Below, in pieces: positions 47,022-55,231 of a DNA stretch of 64,000 nucleotides (positions are counted from its first letter, which is position 1; every line of letters starts with the position of its first letter). Made by a program: the position numbers and the translations under genes. The DNA is from Chitinophaga sp. GbtcB8 (GTDB lineage Bacteria; Bacteroidota; Bacteroidia; Chitinophagales; Chitinophagaceae), in assembly GCF_019091455.1 (NCBI RefSeq), contig NZ_JAGXJN010000044.1, forward strand, positions 1 through 64,000, given 5' to 3'. The notes beneath the pieces were generated by a model. It was given only the letters and a program-made list of their open reading frames with translations, was not told the origin of the DNA and did not search any database.

Positions 47022-50000
47022 TTAAGCTTGAATGATATGGTCTATGATCATTAGCAGGTGCTTTTTATAAGAATGGCTTAACATGTTAATTTCCTCTTCG
47101 GAAAACAACAGCTGGTTATAATGGATGTATATGCACAGCTGCTGCTGTTCTATTACACCGGTAAAGTTGAGGACATCATTAAAGGTTATCAGCCCGGAAG
47201 CGTCCTGGTAGTTAAATTTCACCTGCTGAAAAACAGCATCCTCCTGGTAATTATTCAAACCGGATGAGAGATCGCCCAGGTAATTAAAAGTAATTTCCGG
47301 CTGTACGTTCAGTGGTTGTTTTTGCAGGTACTTCAGCAGGCCGTATCCCATTCCTTTACCCGGCACCGCATTCAGGTGCTCTTTTACCCGCAGCAGCATG
47401 GCCACGGGATCCCCGGGGGTTATCTGGTCAAAGTAAACGGGAAAAATGGAGGTGAACCATCCCAGCGTGCCGGATACATCCAGCTCATACCCGATATCTT
47501 CCCGGCCGTGCCCTTCCATGTGCATCAATATCTTTTGCAGGTTAAATACTTCATGAAGACTCAGGTATAAAGCAGTAACCAGTATTTCATTGATCTCCGT
47601 GTTATATTTCCTGTAACACTTTGTCAGCAGATCGTTCGTATGGGATGTTTCAAATGCCAGCAAGCGCTTCTTTCTGTCTGCAATGGTATTCGGTACACTT
47701 CGGCTGTTTTCCCGGATCCTGTCAAACTTGCTTTTATCTACCTGTTCCCAATAAGCGGCTTCCTTAGCCAGCGTTCCCTGCTTTGCATATTCCAGCAGCT
47801 TTGTCTGCCACTCTTTCAGAGAGCTGCTTTTATGCTTCAGCTCAAACCCGGAGCCGGCCGCTTGTTTCCGGTATAAGCTGGACAGGTCTTCCGTCAATAT
47901 CCTGAAAGAAACGCCGTCTGCCAGCAGATGGTGAATAACGATCAGCAAGCGGTCCTGCTCCACCCCTTTAAACAGGCATAAGCGGATGAGCGGGCCCTGT
48001 TGTATATCCAGGCTCCTGCTCTGTTCATTCATTTTGTTGTAAAAAGATGCTTCGTCTGTATAGGGAACACTGGTAAATACATAAGCTGGAAAAGCATTGC
48101 TGTAATACTGCTTCCATTGCCCGGCTCCTTCCTCCGCATATCTTATCCTTAATGTATCGTGATATTTTACCAGCTCATCAAAAGTCTTGCTGAGATAGTC
48201 TTCCCGCAGCTCTTTTCCATAAAGGATTACGGATTGGTTATAGTGATTATAATCGCCCCGCTTATTCTCAAAAAAATATAGCTGGATAGGGGAGAACGGG
48301 ATAGTGCCCGAAAACAGATCTTCTTTAGGCTTAACAGGCGCGCTGATCTTTACCTGGGCTGCAAAATCCCGGATAACCGGATTTTTGATAATTTCCTTCA
48401 GATGCAGGATATAACCGCGTTGCCTGAGTCTTGATACTACCTGTATAGATTTAATAGAATCGCCGCCCAGCACAAAGAAGTTGTCGTTAATACTAATACG
48501 CTCCCTGTTAAAGATCTCTTCCAGTATGCCTATGAGCGCCTGTTGTATCTCATCCTGGGGCTTTTCAAATCCCGCGGTAGCTTTCAGCTGTTCAATGGCA
48601 GGTAATTGCTGTTTGTTGATCTTACCATTTGAGGTCATAGGTAATGCCGGCACCTTTATCAAAAAGGAAGGGATCATATAAGCAGGAAAATTGTTCTTCA
48701 GGTATTCCTTTAATGCTTCTTCCGAATAACCTTCCCGTGTTTCCAGGTAGGCTGCCAGTGTTTTCACACCCTGCTCATTTTCCATTACACCTACATAACA
48801 TTGCCGCACAGCAGCATGCCTGGCTATGATGGCCGCTATCCCGGCCGGTTCTATCCTGTAACCCTGTATCTTTACCTGGTTATCCAGCCGGGAAGCAAAT
48901 TCTATTTCTCCTGCTGCATTTATTCTTACCAGGTCGCCGCTGCGGTAAAGACGTTCTTTGGTTCCCCTGAATTTATTTTCAATACATTTTTCTTTAGTGA
49001 GTGAGGGGTTATTCAGGTAACCGCTGAAAACACCTTTCCCGCCTATGAGCAGCTCTCCCCATATGCCTTTGGCGCAAAGCTCCAGCTCTTCATCCACAAT
49101 ATAGATCGTGGTGCCGGAGAAAGGTTTTCCAATAGGAATAAGGGACTGAGGGGGATCTGCTTTTATCTCATACAATAGTTTACCGATCGTTGTTTCCGTA
49201 GGGCCATAATGGTTAATAATGCGGATACCCGGTTGTAAACGCCTTATTTTCTGTACAATATCCGCAGGCAATTCTTCTCCGCCAAAGATGATCAGTTTGG
49301 CAGGCAGAATGAAGCTGCCTTTTAGTTCCAGCGATTTCCAATATGTGGGCACTATTTTAATACAATCAATAGTATGCTCATTAAAATAGCGATGCAGGTA
49401 TTCGGCATTCCTCAATGCATCTTTTGAGAACAGATGCAGGGTGTTCCCATATATCAAAGCGCTGAAAAGTACTGTATTACCAAGGTCTGTAGCCAGGGTA
49501 GACATCAGGGCGCTGGTACGGTTTTGCCCTATCCCTGTTTTTTTATTCAGCCCGTAAAAATAATCCGACAGGTTCTGATGGGTGATCATTACACCTTTAG
49601 GATCACCGGTGGTGCCTGAAGTGTAAATAATATAGGCATGATCATCCGGGCTGATCTTTCTGTGATCAGCAGGTTGAGGCGCCTCTATAGGTTCATCCAG
49701 TATAGGTTCATCCAGGTTAATGATCTGAACCGGGAGATCTGCAAAAACGGCTGCATCTATGTTATTGGTAACAACAAAGACGGCTGCTGTATCAGCTACC
49801 AGGTAGGCAATCCGCTCTGCCGGCAGATCGGAATCAACCGGCACATAGGTAGCGCCTGTTTTCATAATTCCCAGCATGCCTATAATGGATCTGTCCATTG
49901 CATGATTAAAGCACAGGAAAACACGGTCATTCCTGTGCACCCCCTTATGAACCAGGTAATGCGCCAGCAGGTCCGACCGTTCATTCAGCTGCTGGTAGGT

Positions 50001-50876
50001 AAGGGTATTACCCTCTGCTATCACAGCAGTGTGGCCTGGCTTTTCCGCAGCCTGTTTTTGAAACAGGTCTATGATCGTTGCTGTTGTATCATTATCGGTA
50101 CCTGCTTCACCAAATACCAGCAGTGACGCTGTTTCCTGCTTTGTGAGATAACCTATGTCCTTAACCGTTATATCCTCATCAGCCAGCATACCCGATAATA
50201 TTTGGATATAGTGCCCCGGCAGCTGTTCCATTATCTGCTGCTCGCAGGCATCAGCATTATAGGTGACCTCCAGCGCCAGTGCCCCGGCATCGCTGAAGCT
50301 GAAACAGATGTCCCCGGCCGGTGCAGCTGCCAGGTCAGTATATTCTTTTAATATTACAAATACCTCCGGTGTTCCTGCGTGCAGCTGCTGCTGGTGTTCA
50401 TAAGCATCCTGCAGTATTTGCTGCTGCTGGTTCAGCCATTGTTTTACAGGGGTGTTCTTATCCATCCGCGACCTGATCAGCAGCGTGTGGGCGGCAAGAT
50501 CGTCGTTTCCCGGCATGCCCATGTTATCACTAAGGGTACCGATGATAATATCATACTGGCGGGTATACTTCTGCAACAGGATATTTACGCCCGCCACCAG
50601 GAGGGCAAATAATTTACTGCGGTTCCCCTGGGACCAGGCCACTGCCGGAATATGATCCGGAAATGTACAACGGATCGTTACCGGACGGTATGTTTTAACA
50701 ACCTGCCTGTTCCTGTAACCGGGAAAATTCAACACCGGAAGCTCAGCTGCCAGCTGCGCTGTCCAATACGCATCCCGTTGCTGGACCGTTCTGTCACTCA
50801 CCGGACCGGACGTAGTTATAAGCTGCGGCTTCTTATCCTGCGTAAGATCCTTACCAATGGAGTTTATATCTTTCAT
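47022..50876 (-). CDS. NRPS P1: (C-lobe of C)-A(Asp)-PCP-E, likely initiation module
   Basis: A 1,284-residue protein. The first 235 residues match only the second lobe of a C domain (RDAYWTAQLAAELPVL, YDIIIGT); the HHxxxDG lobe is absent, so it cannot condense and probably starts the peptide. The A domain (about 260-760) has YTSGTTGDPKG and YGPTETT; specificity residues D-L-T-K-I-G-H-I-G are 8 of 9 identical to the aspartate code DLTKVGHIG. The PCP has GGDSI and is followed by a complete E domain (HHLLADG, MEGHGRED, NYLGDL). It would supply D-Asp, or hydroxy-D-Asp if the TauD-like enzyme two genes upstream acts on it. Confidence 0.93.
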   Translation of the reverse strand: MKDINSIGKDLTQDKKPQLITTSGPVSDRTVQQRDAYWTAQLAAELPVLNFPGYRNRQVVKTYRPVTIRCTFPDHIPAVAWSQGNRSKLFALLVAGVNILLQKYTRQYDIIIGTLSDNMGMPGNDDLAAHTLLIRSRMDKNTPVKQWLNQQQQILQDAYEHQQQLHAGTPEVFVILKEYTDLAAAPAGDICFSFSDAGALALEVTYNADACEQQIMEQLPGHYIQILSGMLADEDITVKDIGYLTKQETASLLVFGEAGTDNDTTATIIDLFQKQAAEKPGHTAVIAEGNTLTYQQLNERSDLLAHYLVHKGVHRNDRVFLCFNHAMDRSIIGMLGIMKTGATYVPVDSDLPAERIAYLVADTAAVFVVTNNIDAAVFADLPVQIINLDEPILDEPIEAPQPADHRKISPDDHAYIIYTSGTTGDPKGVMITHQNLSDYFYGLNKKTGIGQNRTSALMSTLATDLGNTVLFSALIYGNTLHLFSKDALRNAEYLHRYFNEHTIDCIKIVPTYWKSLELKGSFILPAKLIIFGGEELPADIVQKIRRLQPGIRIINHYGPTETTIGKLLYEIKADPPQSLIPIGKPFSGTTIYIVDEELELCAKGIWGELLIGGKGVFSGYLNNPSLTKEKCIENKFRGTKERLYRSGDLVRINAAGEIEFASRLDNQVKIQGYRIEPAGIAAIIARHAAVRQCYVGVMENEQGVKTLAAYLETREGYSEEALKEYLKNNFPAYMIPSFLIKVPALPMTSNGKINKQQLPAIEQLKATAGFEKPQDEIQQALIGILEEIFNRERISINDNFFVLGGDSIKSIQVVSRLRQRGYILHLKEIIKNPVIRDFAAQVKISAPVKPKEDLFSGTIPFSPIQLYFFENKRGDYNHYNQSVILYGKELREDYLSKTFDELVKYHDTLRIRYAEEGAGQWKQYYSNAFPAYVFTSVPYTDEASFYNKMNEQSRSLDIQQGPLIRLCLFKGVEQDRLLIVIHHLLADGVSFRILTEDLSSLYRKQAAGSGFELKHKSSSLKEWQTKLLEYAKQGTLAKEAAYWEQVDKSKFDRIRENSRSVPNTIADRKKRLLAFETSHTNDLLTKCYRKYNTEINEILVTALYLSLHEVFNLQKILMHMEGHGREDIGYELDVSGTLGWFTSIFPVYFDQITPGDPVAMLLRVKEHLNAVPGKGMGYGLLKYLQKQPLNVQPEITFNYLGDLSSGLNNYQEDAVFQQVKFNYQDASGLITFNDVLNFTGVIEQQQLCIYIHYNQLLFSEEEINMLSHSYKKHLLMIIDHIIQA

Positions 50877-50925
50877 ACTTTTCTATGTCAATTGGAAAAT
50901 ATGCCGGGGTTGGATGAGGTGCCTT

Positions 50926-52638
50926 CTAAAGGTCTTCAAACAAAGCAAGTTTTTCTTTTCTTTCATACAGGGTGTTATTGCTCCAGATATAGTTCACACC
51001 ATCCCACTCCATTACACTGTGCACATCCGGGAAAAAACCTTTTCCTTTGAAATTAGCGCTGGTATTGCATAAAAGTGGTATCCCCGACATTTCATTATAA
51101 CGCTTCAGCAATTCGTAGATCACATCATTTTCTTTTTCATTCACGGTCTGTAACCTTGCGCTGCCATCCAGGTGCACAATAGCCGGCACTTTATCTTTCC
51201 ATTCCGTTCTTACCGTGTGCTCAAAAAGCATATAGGGATCCGGGCTGCCGGGAGTAAATACAACCGGGGCATTTTCTTCCAGGCAAATAGGCGCCACAGG
51301 CCTGTAAAATTCCCTGCCTTTTATTTTGTTCAGCAGGGCCTTCATTTTTGTATTTGTTGCGGTGGAAATAATGCTTCTGTTACCTAATGCCCTTGGCCCA
51401 AGCTCGGCTCTGTCATTCAGCACTACCACAGGTTCATCCCGTGTAAGCAGCAGCGTTGCCAGCTCTTTTACAGAAAAAGGTTTTACTGTATAGGTATCCT
51501 GTACAGTGCCTTTTTCAACTATTTTAGGTCCGGCATATACATTCCAGTCCAGCACCTGTTTGCCCGTTTTATCTACCATGGCGCTGCATGCAGCTCCTAT
51601 GGCGCTACCCGCATCGTTAGGGAAAGGAGGCACCCACATATTCCTGAAAAGGCCGGTGTTGCGGATACTGCTGTTCCATTTAATGCTCAGCGCACATCCC
51701 CCCACAAAGCATAAGTTCTCTATGGAATGTGAAAGCCCTTCCAGGCGTGCTTTTAGTTTTTCTGTGAGCAGATTGTCCAGGAAAACATGGAAGGTGCAAA
51801 GCAGGTCTTCGCTGCTGATACCTGTTTCTTCATACAGCGCTTTTGACCTTGCAATGAACTGGCGGGTAACCCAATTGATATTTTTAATGTTCACATCATC
51901 AATGATCCCGGCTTCCAGCTCATAGTACATCCGGCGGAACTCCGCCATCAGCAGTTCATTTACCTTTCCTAATGCAATGTAGGCCATTAGCTTACCGGAG
52001 GTCTGGTAGTCGCCCTTAAACTGGTCAAACGGGGGAAACTCATAGGAGAATTCAGGATAAACACCGCCAAACATCAGGAACAACGGCCCGTAGTTTATTA
52101 CCTTATTCTCATTATACTGATAATAGAATAGCTGGGGAGGCATACCACCATCCCATACAAGTACATATGAATCCTGTTGTGTTTTTGCAAAAGGGCTGGT
52201 GCAGTAAGCACAGAAAAGATGCCCTGTAACATGCATATAGCTGGAATAGGATAAATTAAGCGCATCAATTTTTGCATCCAGCGGCGTCATCACATTTTCC
52301 TTTTCTGAGATCAGCACGCCATACCGCGCCAGCTGCAGGTCCAGCGTAAGGTCTTTCCCCAGCTTAGCGCCTTTCAGAATAGAAGTGTCCTCTTCTTTAA
52401 CGGATTCCAATACCACTCTTTTTTCATTTCTCCATCCATCTATAGCAATAAGGTCCAGGGAGCGCAGGTTATAACCATAGTCGTTTAATATAGCGTCTAT
52501 TTCCGGCAGCGTAAGGTTAAAAGTTTCCAGCCGGTTGTTATTATTCAATTTTTCCATTTCATATGAAAAAATCAGCTTCCCGTTATCTATTAAAGCCATT
52601 GCTCCGTCATGGCTTGTTTTAAGTCCAAGAATTTTCAC
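50926..52638 (-). CDS. O/N-carbamoyltransferase 1 (NodU/CmcH/TobZ family)
   Basis: The start is set at the GTG at 52638 (VKILGLKTSHDGAMAL), because this aligns with the first residues of its paralogue at 6039-7739; the upstream in-frame codons overlap the dioxygenase gene and show no family similarity. This gives 570 residues. Signatures: SHDGAMALID, VWDGGMPPQLFYY, ELGPRALGNRSI, DGSARLQTV. It transfers a carbamoyl group from carbamoyl phosphate via carbamoyl-AMP. The first tailoring genes of the operon are this and the dioxygenase, so it may modify the hydroxyl made by that enzyme; this is inferred only from position. Confidence 0.92.
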   Translation of the reverse strand: MKILGLKTSHDGAMALIDNGKLIFSYEMEKLNNNNRLETFNLTLPEIDAILNDYGYNLRSLDLIAIDGWRNEKRVVLESVKEEDTSILKGAKLGKDLTLDLQLARYGVLISEKENVMTPLDAKIDALNLSYSSYMHVTGHLFCAYCTSPFAKTQQDSYVLVWDGGMPPQLFYYQYNENKVINYGPLFLMFGGVYPEFSYEFPPFDQFKGDYQTSGKLMAYIALGKVNELLMAEFRRMYYELEAGIIDDVNIKNINWVTRQFIARSKALYEETGISSEDLLCTFHVFLDNLLTEKLKARLEGLSHSIENLCFVGGCALSIKWNSSIRNTGLFRNMWVPPFPNDAGSAIGAACSAMVDKTGKQVLDWNVYAGPKIVEKGTVQDTYTVKPFSVKELATLLLTRDEPVVVLNDRAELGPRALGNRSIISTATNTKMKALLNKIKGREFYRPVAPICLEENAPVVFTPGSPDPYMLFEHTVRTEWKDKVPAIVHLDGSARLQTVNEKENDVIYELLKRYNEMSGIPLLCNTSANFKGKGFFPDVHSVMEWDGVNYIWSNNTLYERKEKLALFEDL

Positions 52639-52681
52639 GTTGAATACCTTTTTTATGTGTTTAACTATGGGGAAAGAAATG

Positions 52682-53725
52682 TTATGCGTTATAGTTGCTG
52701 ATGCCATCTTCTTCAGACATGGATACCAGCAGGCTTCTGTCGCCGCTGTATGTATCACGGCCATGTGTAAAATTTACATTATCCATGATCAGCAGATCAC
52801 CTTTGTTCCATTCAAACCGGAACATGGCATCCTGGTAAGCTTTCCTGATCCGGTCAAGATCCGCTACCGCTATTTCCGAACCATCAGCATAAAAAGTATT
52901 GCGGGGAAGGTTTTCCATTCCGTATACATCAATCAGGTAAGCGGAGATCTCTTCATTCAGGTTACTATAGTGGAACAAATGCGCCTGGTTAAACCATACC
53001 TTACGGCCAAACGTTTTTTCAGTAAGCACCGCCTGTGAAACCTGGTAGATCATCAGCTTCTCATCATCCTGCCACTTATATCCCATTTTTCTTGCTTCAC
53101 AATATTCTTCTGCGGCCCGCTTATCATTTGTGTTGAAGAAGTCCTGCCACCTGATATCCATTTCTTCTGTAAAGTTCCGGACATACATGACCCCTCCTTT
53201 GGATTCAAACCTGCGGGATATTTCTTCAGGAATAAGCTTATACACCTCAGCGCTGTCGCAGATAGGCGTTTGCCCTCCGCTGGCAGCAGGTTGCTCACAA
53301 TAAAAGAATAATTTCTTCGGCCAGAAATCAGAGTAGGAATGTTCGTTGTGCTGGGCTATTTGTTGTTCTTTGGGATATTCAGTGGAAGTGTAAATATCAT
53401 CCAGCACCTTTGTTCTGGGGGTGGAAGGTTCTGCATACTGCAGCGCTTTACTGTCGGAAACAAGCCCTACGATCTCTGAAAGATCTTTCCTTTCCTTAAA
53501 GGGGGAGAATCCTTTGAACAAAAGCACACGGTCCTGCTGGTACAGGGATCTGACGAAATCAACATGCCCGCTGATCCAGCTTTTAAGCTCCGGATAAGTT
53601 TGTGCGGGCGTTATTAACGTAGCCTTTGTGTACTGGTTGCCGATCCTTGTCAGCGTTATATCATCAGGCAGGGCAATGCCCGCATCCAACTGTGTTGGTG
53701 CAATTTCACGGTAATTACTTGTCAT
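52682..53725 (-). CDS. TauD/SyrP-like Fe(II)/2OG amino acid beta-hydroxylase
   Basis: A 347-residue TauD/TfdA-family dioxygenase. The metal triad is H126-N-E128 and H321, with R330 for 2-oxoglutarate; FFYCEQPAASGGQTPICD matches the segment shared by SyrP-type and clavaminate-synthase-like enzymes that hydroxylate amino acids held on NRPS carrier proteins. SyrP acts on aspartate, and the first NRPS gene downstream has an Asp-type A domain, so 3-hydroxyaspartate is a plausible product. It is the first enzyme gene after the NusG-like regulator, with a 163-nt gap holding short palindromic repeats. Confidence 0.88.
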   Translation of the reverse strand: MTSNYREIAPTQLDAGIALPDDITLTRIGNQYTKATLITPAQTYPELKSWISGHVDFVRSLYQQDRVLLFKGFSPFKERKDLSEIVGLVSDSKALQYAEPSTPRTKVLDDIYTSTEYPKEQQIAQHNEHSYSDFWPKKLFFYCEQPAASGGQTPICDSAEVYKLIPEEISRRFESKGGVMYVRNFTEEMDIRWQDFFNTNDKRAAEEYCEARKMGYKWQDDEKLMIYQVSQAVLTEKTFGRKVWFNQAHLFHYSNLNEEISAYLIDVYGMENLPRNTFYADGSEIAVADLDRIRKAYQDAMFRFEWNKGDLLIMDNVNFTHGRDTYSGDRSLLVSMSEEDGISNYNA

Positions 53726-53795
53726 TGAGATACCACTTTTAACGTTTGGATTTTAAAGCTGGCGGTTCGGGTGAGGGACGGGATTGGGAATAGGG

Positions 53796-53884
53796 AATTA
53801 CGAATGGAACATTACACTAATGCGGGCAACTTATAAAGATCCGCTGCATTTAATTCGTAATTCGTAATTGACAATTCGTAATTA
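53796..53884. repeat. ATTACGAAT/ATTCGTAAT palindromic repeat, locus 1
   Basis: AATTACGAAT at 53796-53805 faces ATTCGTAATT copies at 53851-53884 (three copies, two in tandem and one after a GAC spacer) with about 45 bases between. The same arrangement recurs at 57212-57300. These look like REP-type intergenic units often seen in Bacteroidota. Here they lie between the NusG-like gene and the first NRPS-operon enzyme. Confidence 0.7.
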
Positions 53885-53888
53885 AAGT

Positions 53889-54395
53889 CTAAACGCCTAT
53901 TAGCTGGGCTACCGGTAACTCTACCAGTATATTACGTTTGAGCAAATTAATTCTGATGATCAGCATTTCCTTATTCTTATGCTGTACCATTTCCCCCTGC
54001 AGGCCGGCAAAGGCGCCCTCTGCGATGATAAGCATCTGCCCCGGCTGGAATTCGATGGAAGATACTTCCAACGCTTCTCCTGAGCCCACTACCAGGCGAA
54101 GGTCGTTCACTACCGCATCAGCAACGAGGGCAATCTTACCGCCAAATTTCACATAGCCAACCACACCATCGGCATTTAATCCCGTAAAATAATCCTGGGA
54201 ATTTTGAAGATAGATGAATAGATAAGAGGGGAAGAGCGGTTCATACAATGTTTTAACCCGGTCACTCCACTGGCGTAGAGTTTTAACGACTGGCAGGTAA
54301 TGTGTCACATTCATTTCCAGGAGCTGTCTGGATATCTTTTTCTCTTGTCGCGGCAGGGTATACAAAAGATACCACCCTTTCCTGAAGTCAGTCAT
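53889..54395 (-). CDS. NusG-like specialised antiterminator (UpxY/RfaH/LoaP type)
   Basis: A 168-residue NusG paralogue when started at the ATG at 54395 (MTDFRKGWYLLYTLPRQEKK), which begins the NGN domain; 16 more codons upstream are open but unlike the family. The NGN domain (to about 100) has the family's KLYEPLFPSYLFIYL, and a KOW domain with FQPGQMLIIAEGAFAGLQGEM and LKRNILVELP ends the protein. UpxY, RfaH, LoaP and TaA proteins attach to RNA polymerase at particular operons and let it read through long gene clusters. It sits first in a run of over 50 kb of minus-strand NRPS genes, so this cluster is the likely target. Confidence 0.92.
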   Translation of the reverse strand: MTDFRKGWYLLYTLPRQEKKISRQLLEMNVTHYLPVVKTLRQWSDRVKTLYEPLFPSYLFIYLQNSQDYFTGLNADGVVGYVKFGGKIALVADAVVNDLRLVVGSGEALEVSSIEFQPGQMLIIAEGAFAGLQGEMVQHKNKEMLIIRINLLKRNILVELPVAQLIGV

Positions 54396-54682
54396 GGTTA
54401 AAGAGGATTTATGATAGGAATTAAATAATAAGGTTAACTGCACAAAGTGGCAGATATTAAATGAATAGCCGGTTAACGGTACGGTTTAGATATACCTTTT
54501 TTTATGTCTTGCAGAACTCCGTTAAATGCAGATATACTAATAAAGCTATCTGCAGCAATACAAAGCACTTATCCCGATAAAATGGTGGATCTTATCAGGC
54601 AGGGTTTTCGACAAAATAAAAGGTGTGGTAAAAAAATGTATGTTGATGTAATTGATGGTTAAGAACAGGCTATAAGGATACC

Positions 54683-54719
54683 CCTTACCTAACTCTAAAG
54701 GACAGAGCTATCGCTAAGG
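54683..54719 (-). promoter_or_regulatory. Two-tier hairpin in the cluster leader
   Basis: On the minus strand an outer pair CCTTA/TAAGG encloses TAGCTCT and AGAGTTA around a GTCCTTT loop (7-bp inner stem with one G-U pair). It is about 290 nt upstream of the NusG-like start and could be a leader signal for that protein, comparable in position to ops elements. The structure is seen; the role is inferred. Confidence 0.4.
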
Positions 54720-55135
54720 CAACCCACATTTATTGTCTAAAATTAATGGATTAATAATGGTTACTTTTTAATAGGAGTTAAAACAATAAAGCTGGCTATT
54801 TTAAACTAAGGTGATCCCAACATCTAAAATTATATTTCCATTTGCCTTCTGCAAAAATTAATTGAAAAAATATTAATGATTATTCAGGCTTAAATATGAC
54901 ACTCTTTAATGTTGCGTTTAACTCGGGGATTAAAAATAGAATAATTTTTGTAACCCGAAAAAAAAATCAGCAGGTGATTATTATTATGTTATCGTTTCCT
55001 TTGCATAACCTTTACCAGTAAGCGTTTGAAAGACTCTTATACTTTAAGATTATATTTAAACTATAGAAATAATTCTAATCCGTTCCGTAATCCCGCTGTG
55101 CTTTTCCATAAAATGCCAACGTTATATTTACGGCA

Positions 55136-55152
55136 GCTTCCGCTTCGGAAGC
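55136..55152 (-). terminator. Candidate terminator hairpin after mrdA
   Basis: A perfect 7-bp hairpin, GCTTCCG/CGGAAGC with a CTT loop, lies about 80 nt past the mrdA stop. There is no U-tract after it, so termination would be weak or dependent on other factors. Confidence 0.4.
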
Positions 55153-55231
55153 GTTGTAAAATAAATTTATGAAAAGAAAAGAAAAAGTGGTGTTAAAAAA
55201 CAAGGTTGTATGAGATTGAATACCGGTTCTT

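Larger units (their letters stand above)
54396..55231. other. AT-rich intergenic region upstream of the NRPS cluster
   Basis: About 840 bases with no credible gene separate mrdA from the NusG-like gene, and hold the likely promoter and leader of the cluster. I see no clear Bacteroidota promoter (TTTG-N19-TAnnTTTG) on the minus strand. Three possible RNA structures are present: a hairpin at 54683-54719, an imperfect CGGG/CCCG hairpin at 54924-54957 next to an A9 tract, and a perfect hairpin at 55136-55152. Confidence 0.8.

Noticed and set aside
54924..54957. Terminator at the CGGG/CCCG imperfect hairpin
   Set aside because: The A9 tract follows it on the plus strand, where no gene needs a terminator, and on the minus strand the T-tract comes before the stem.
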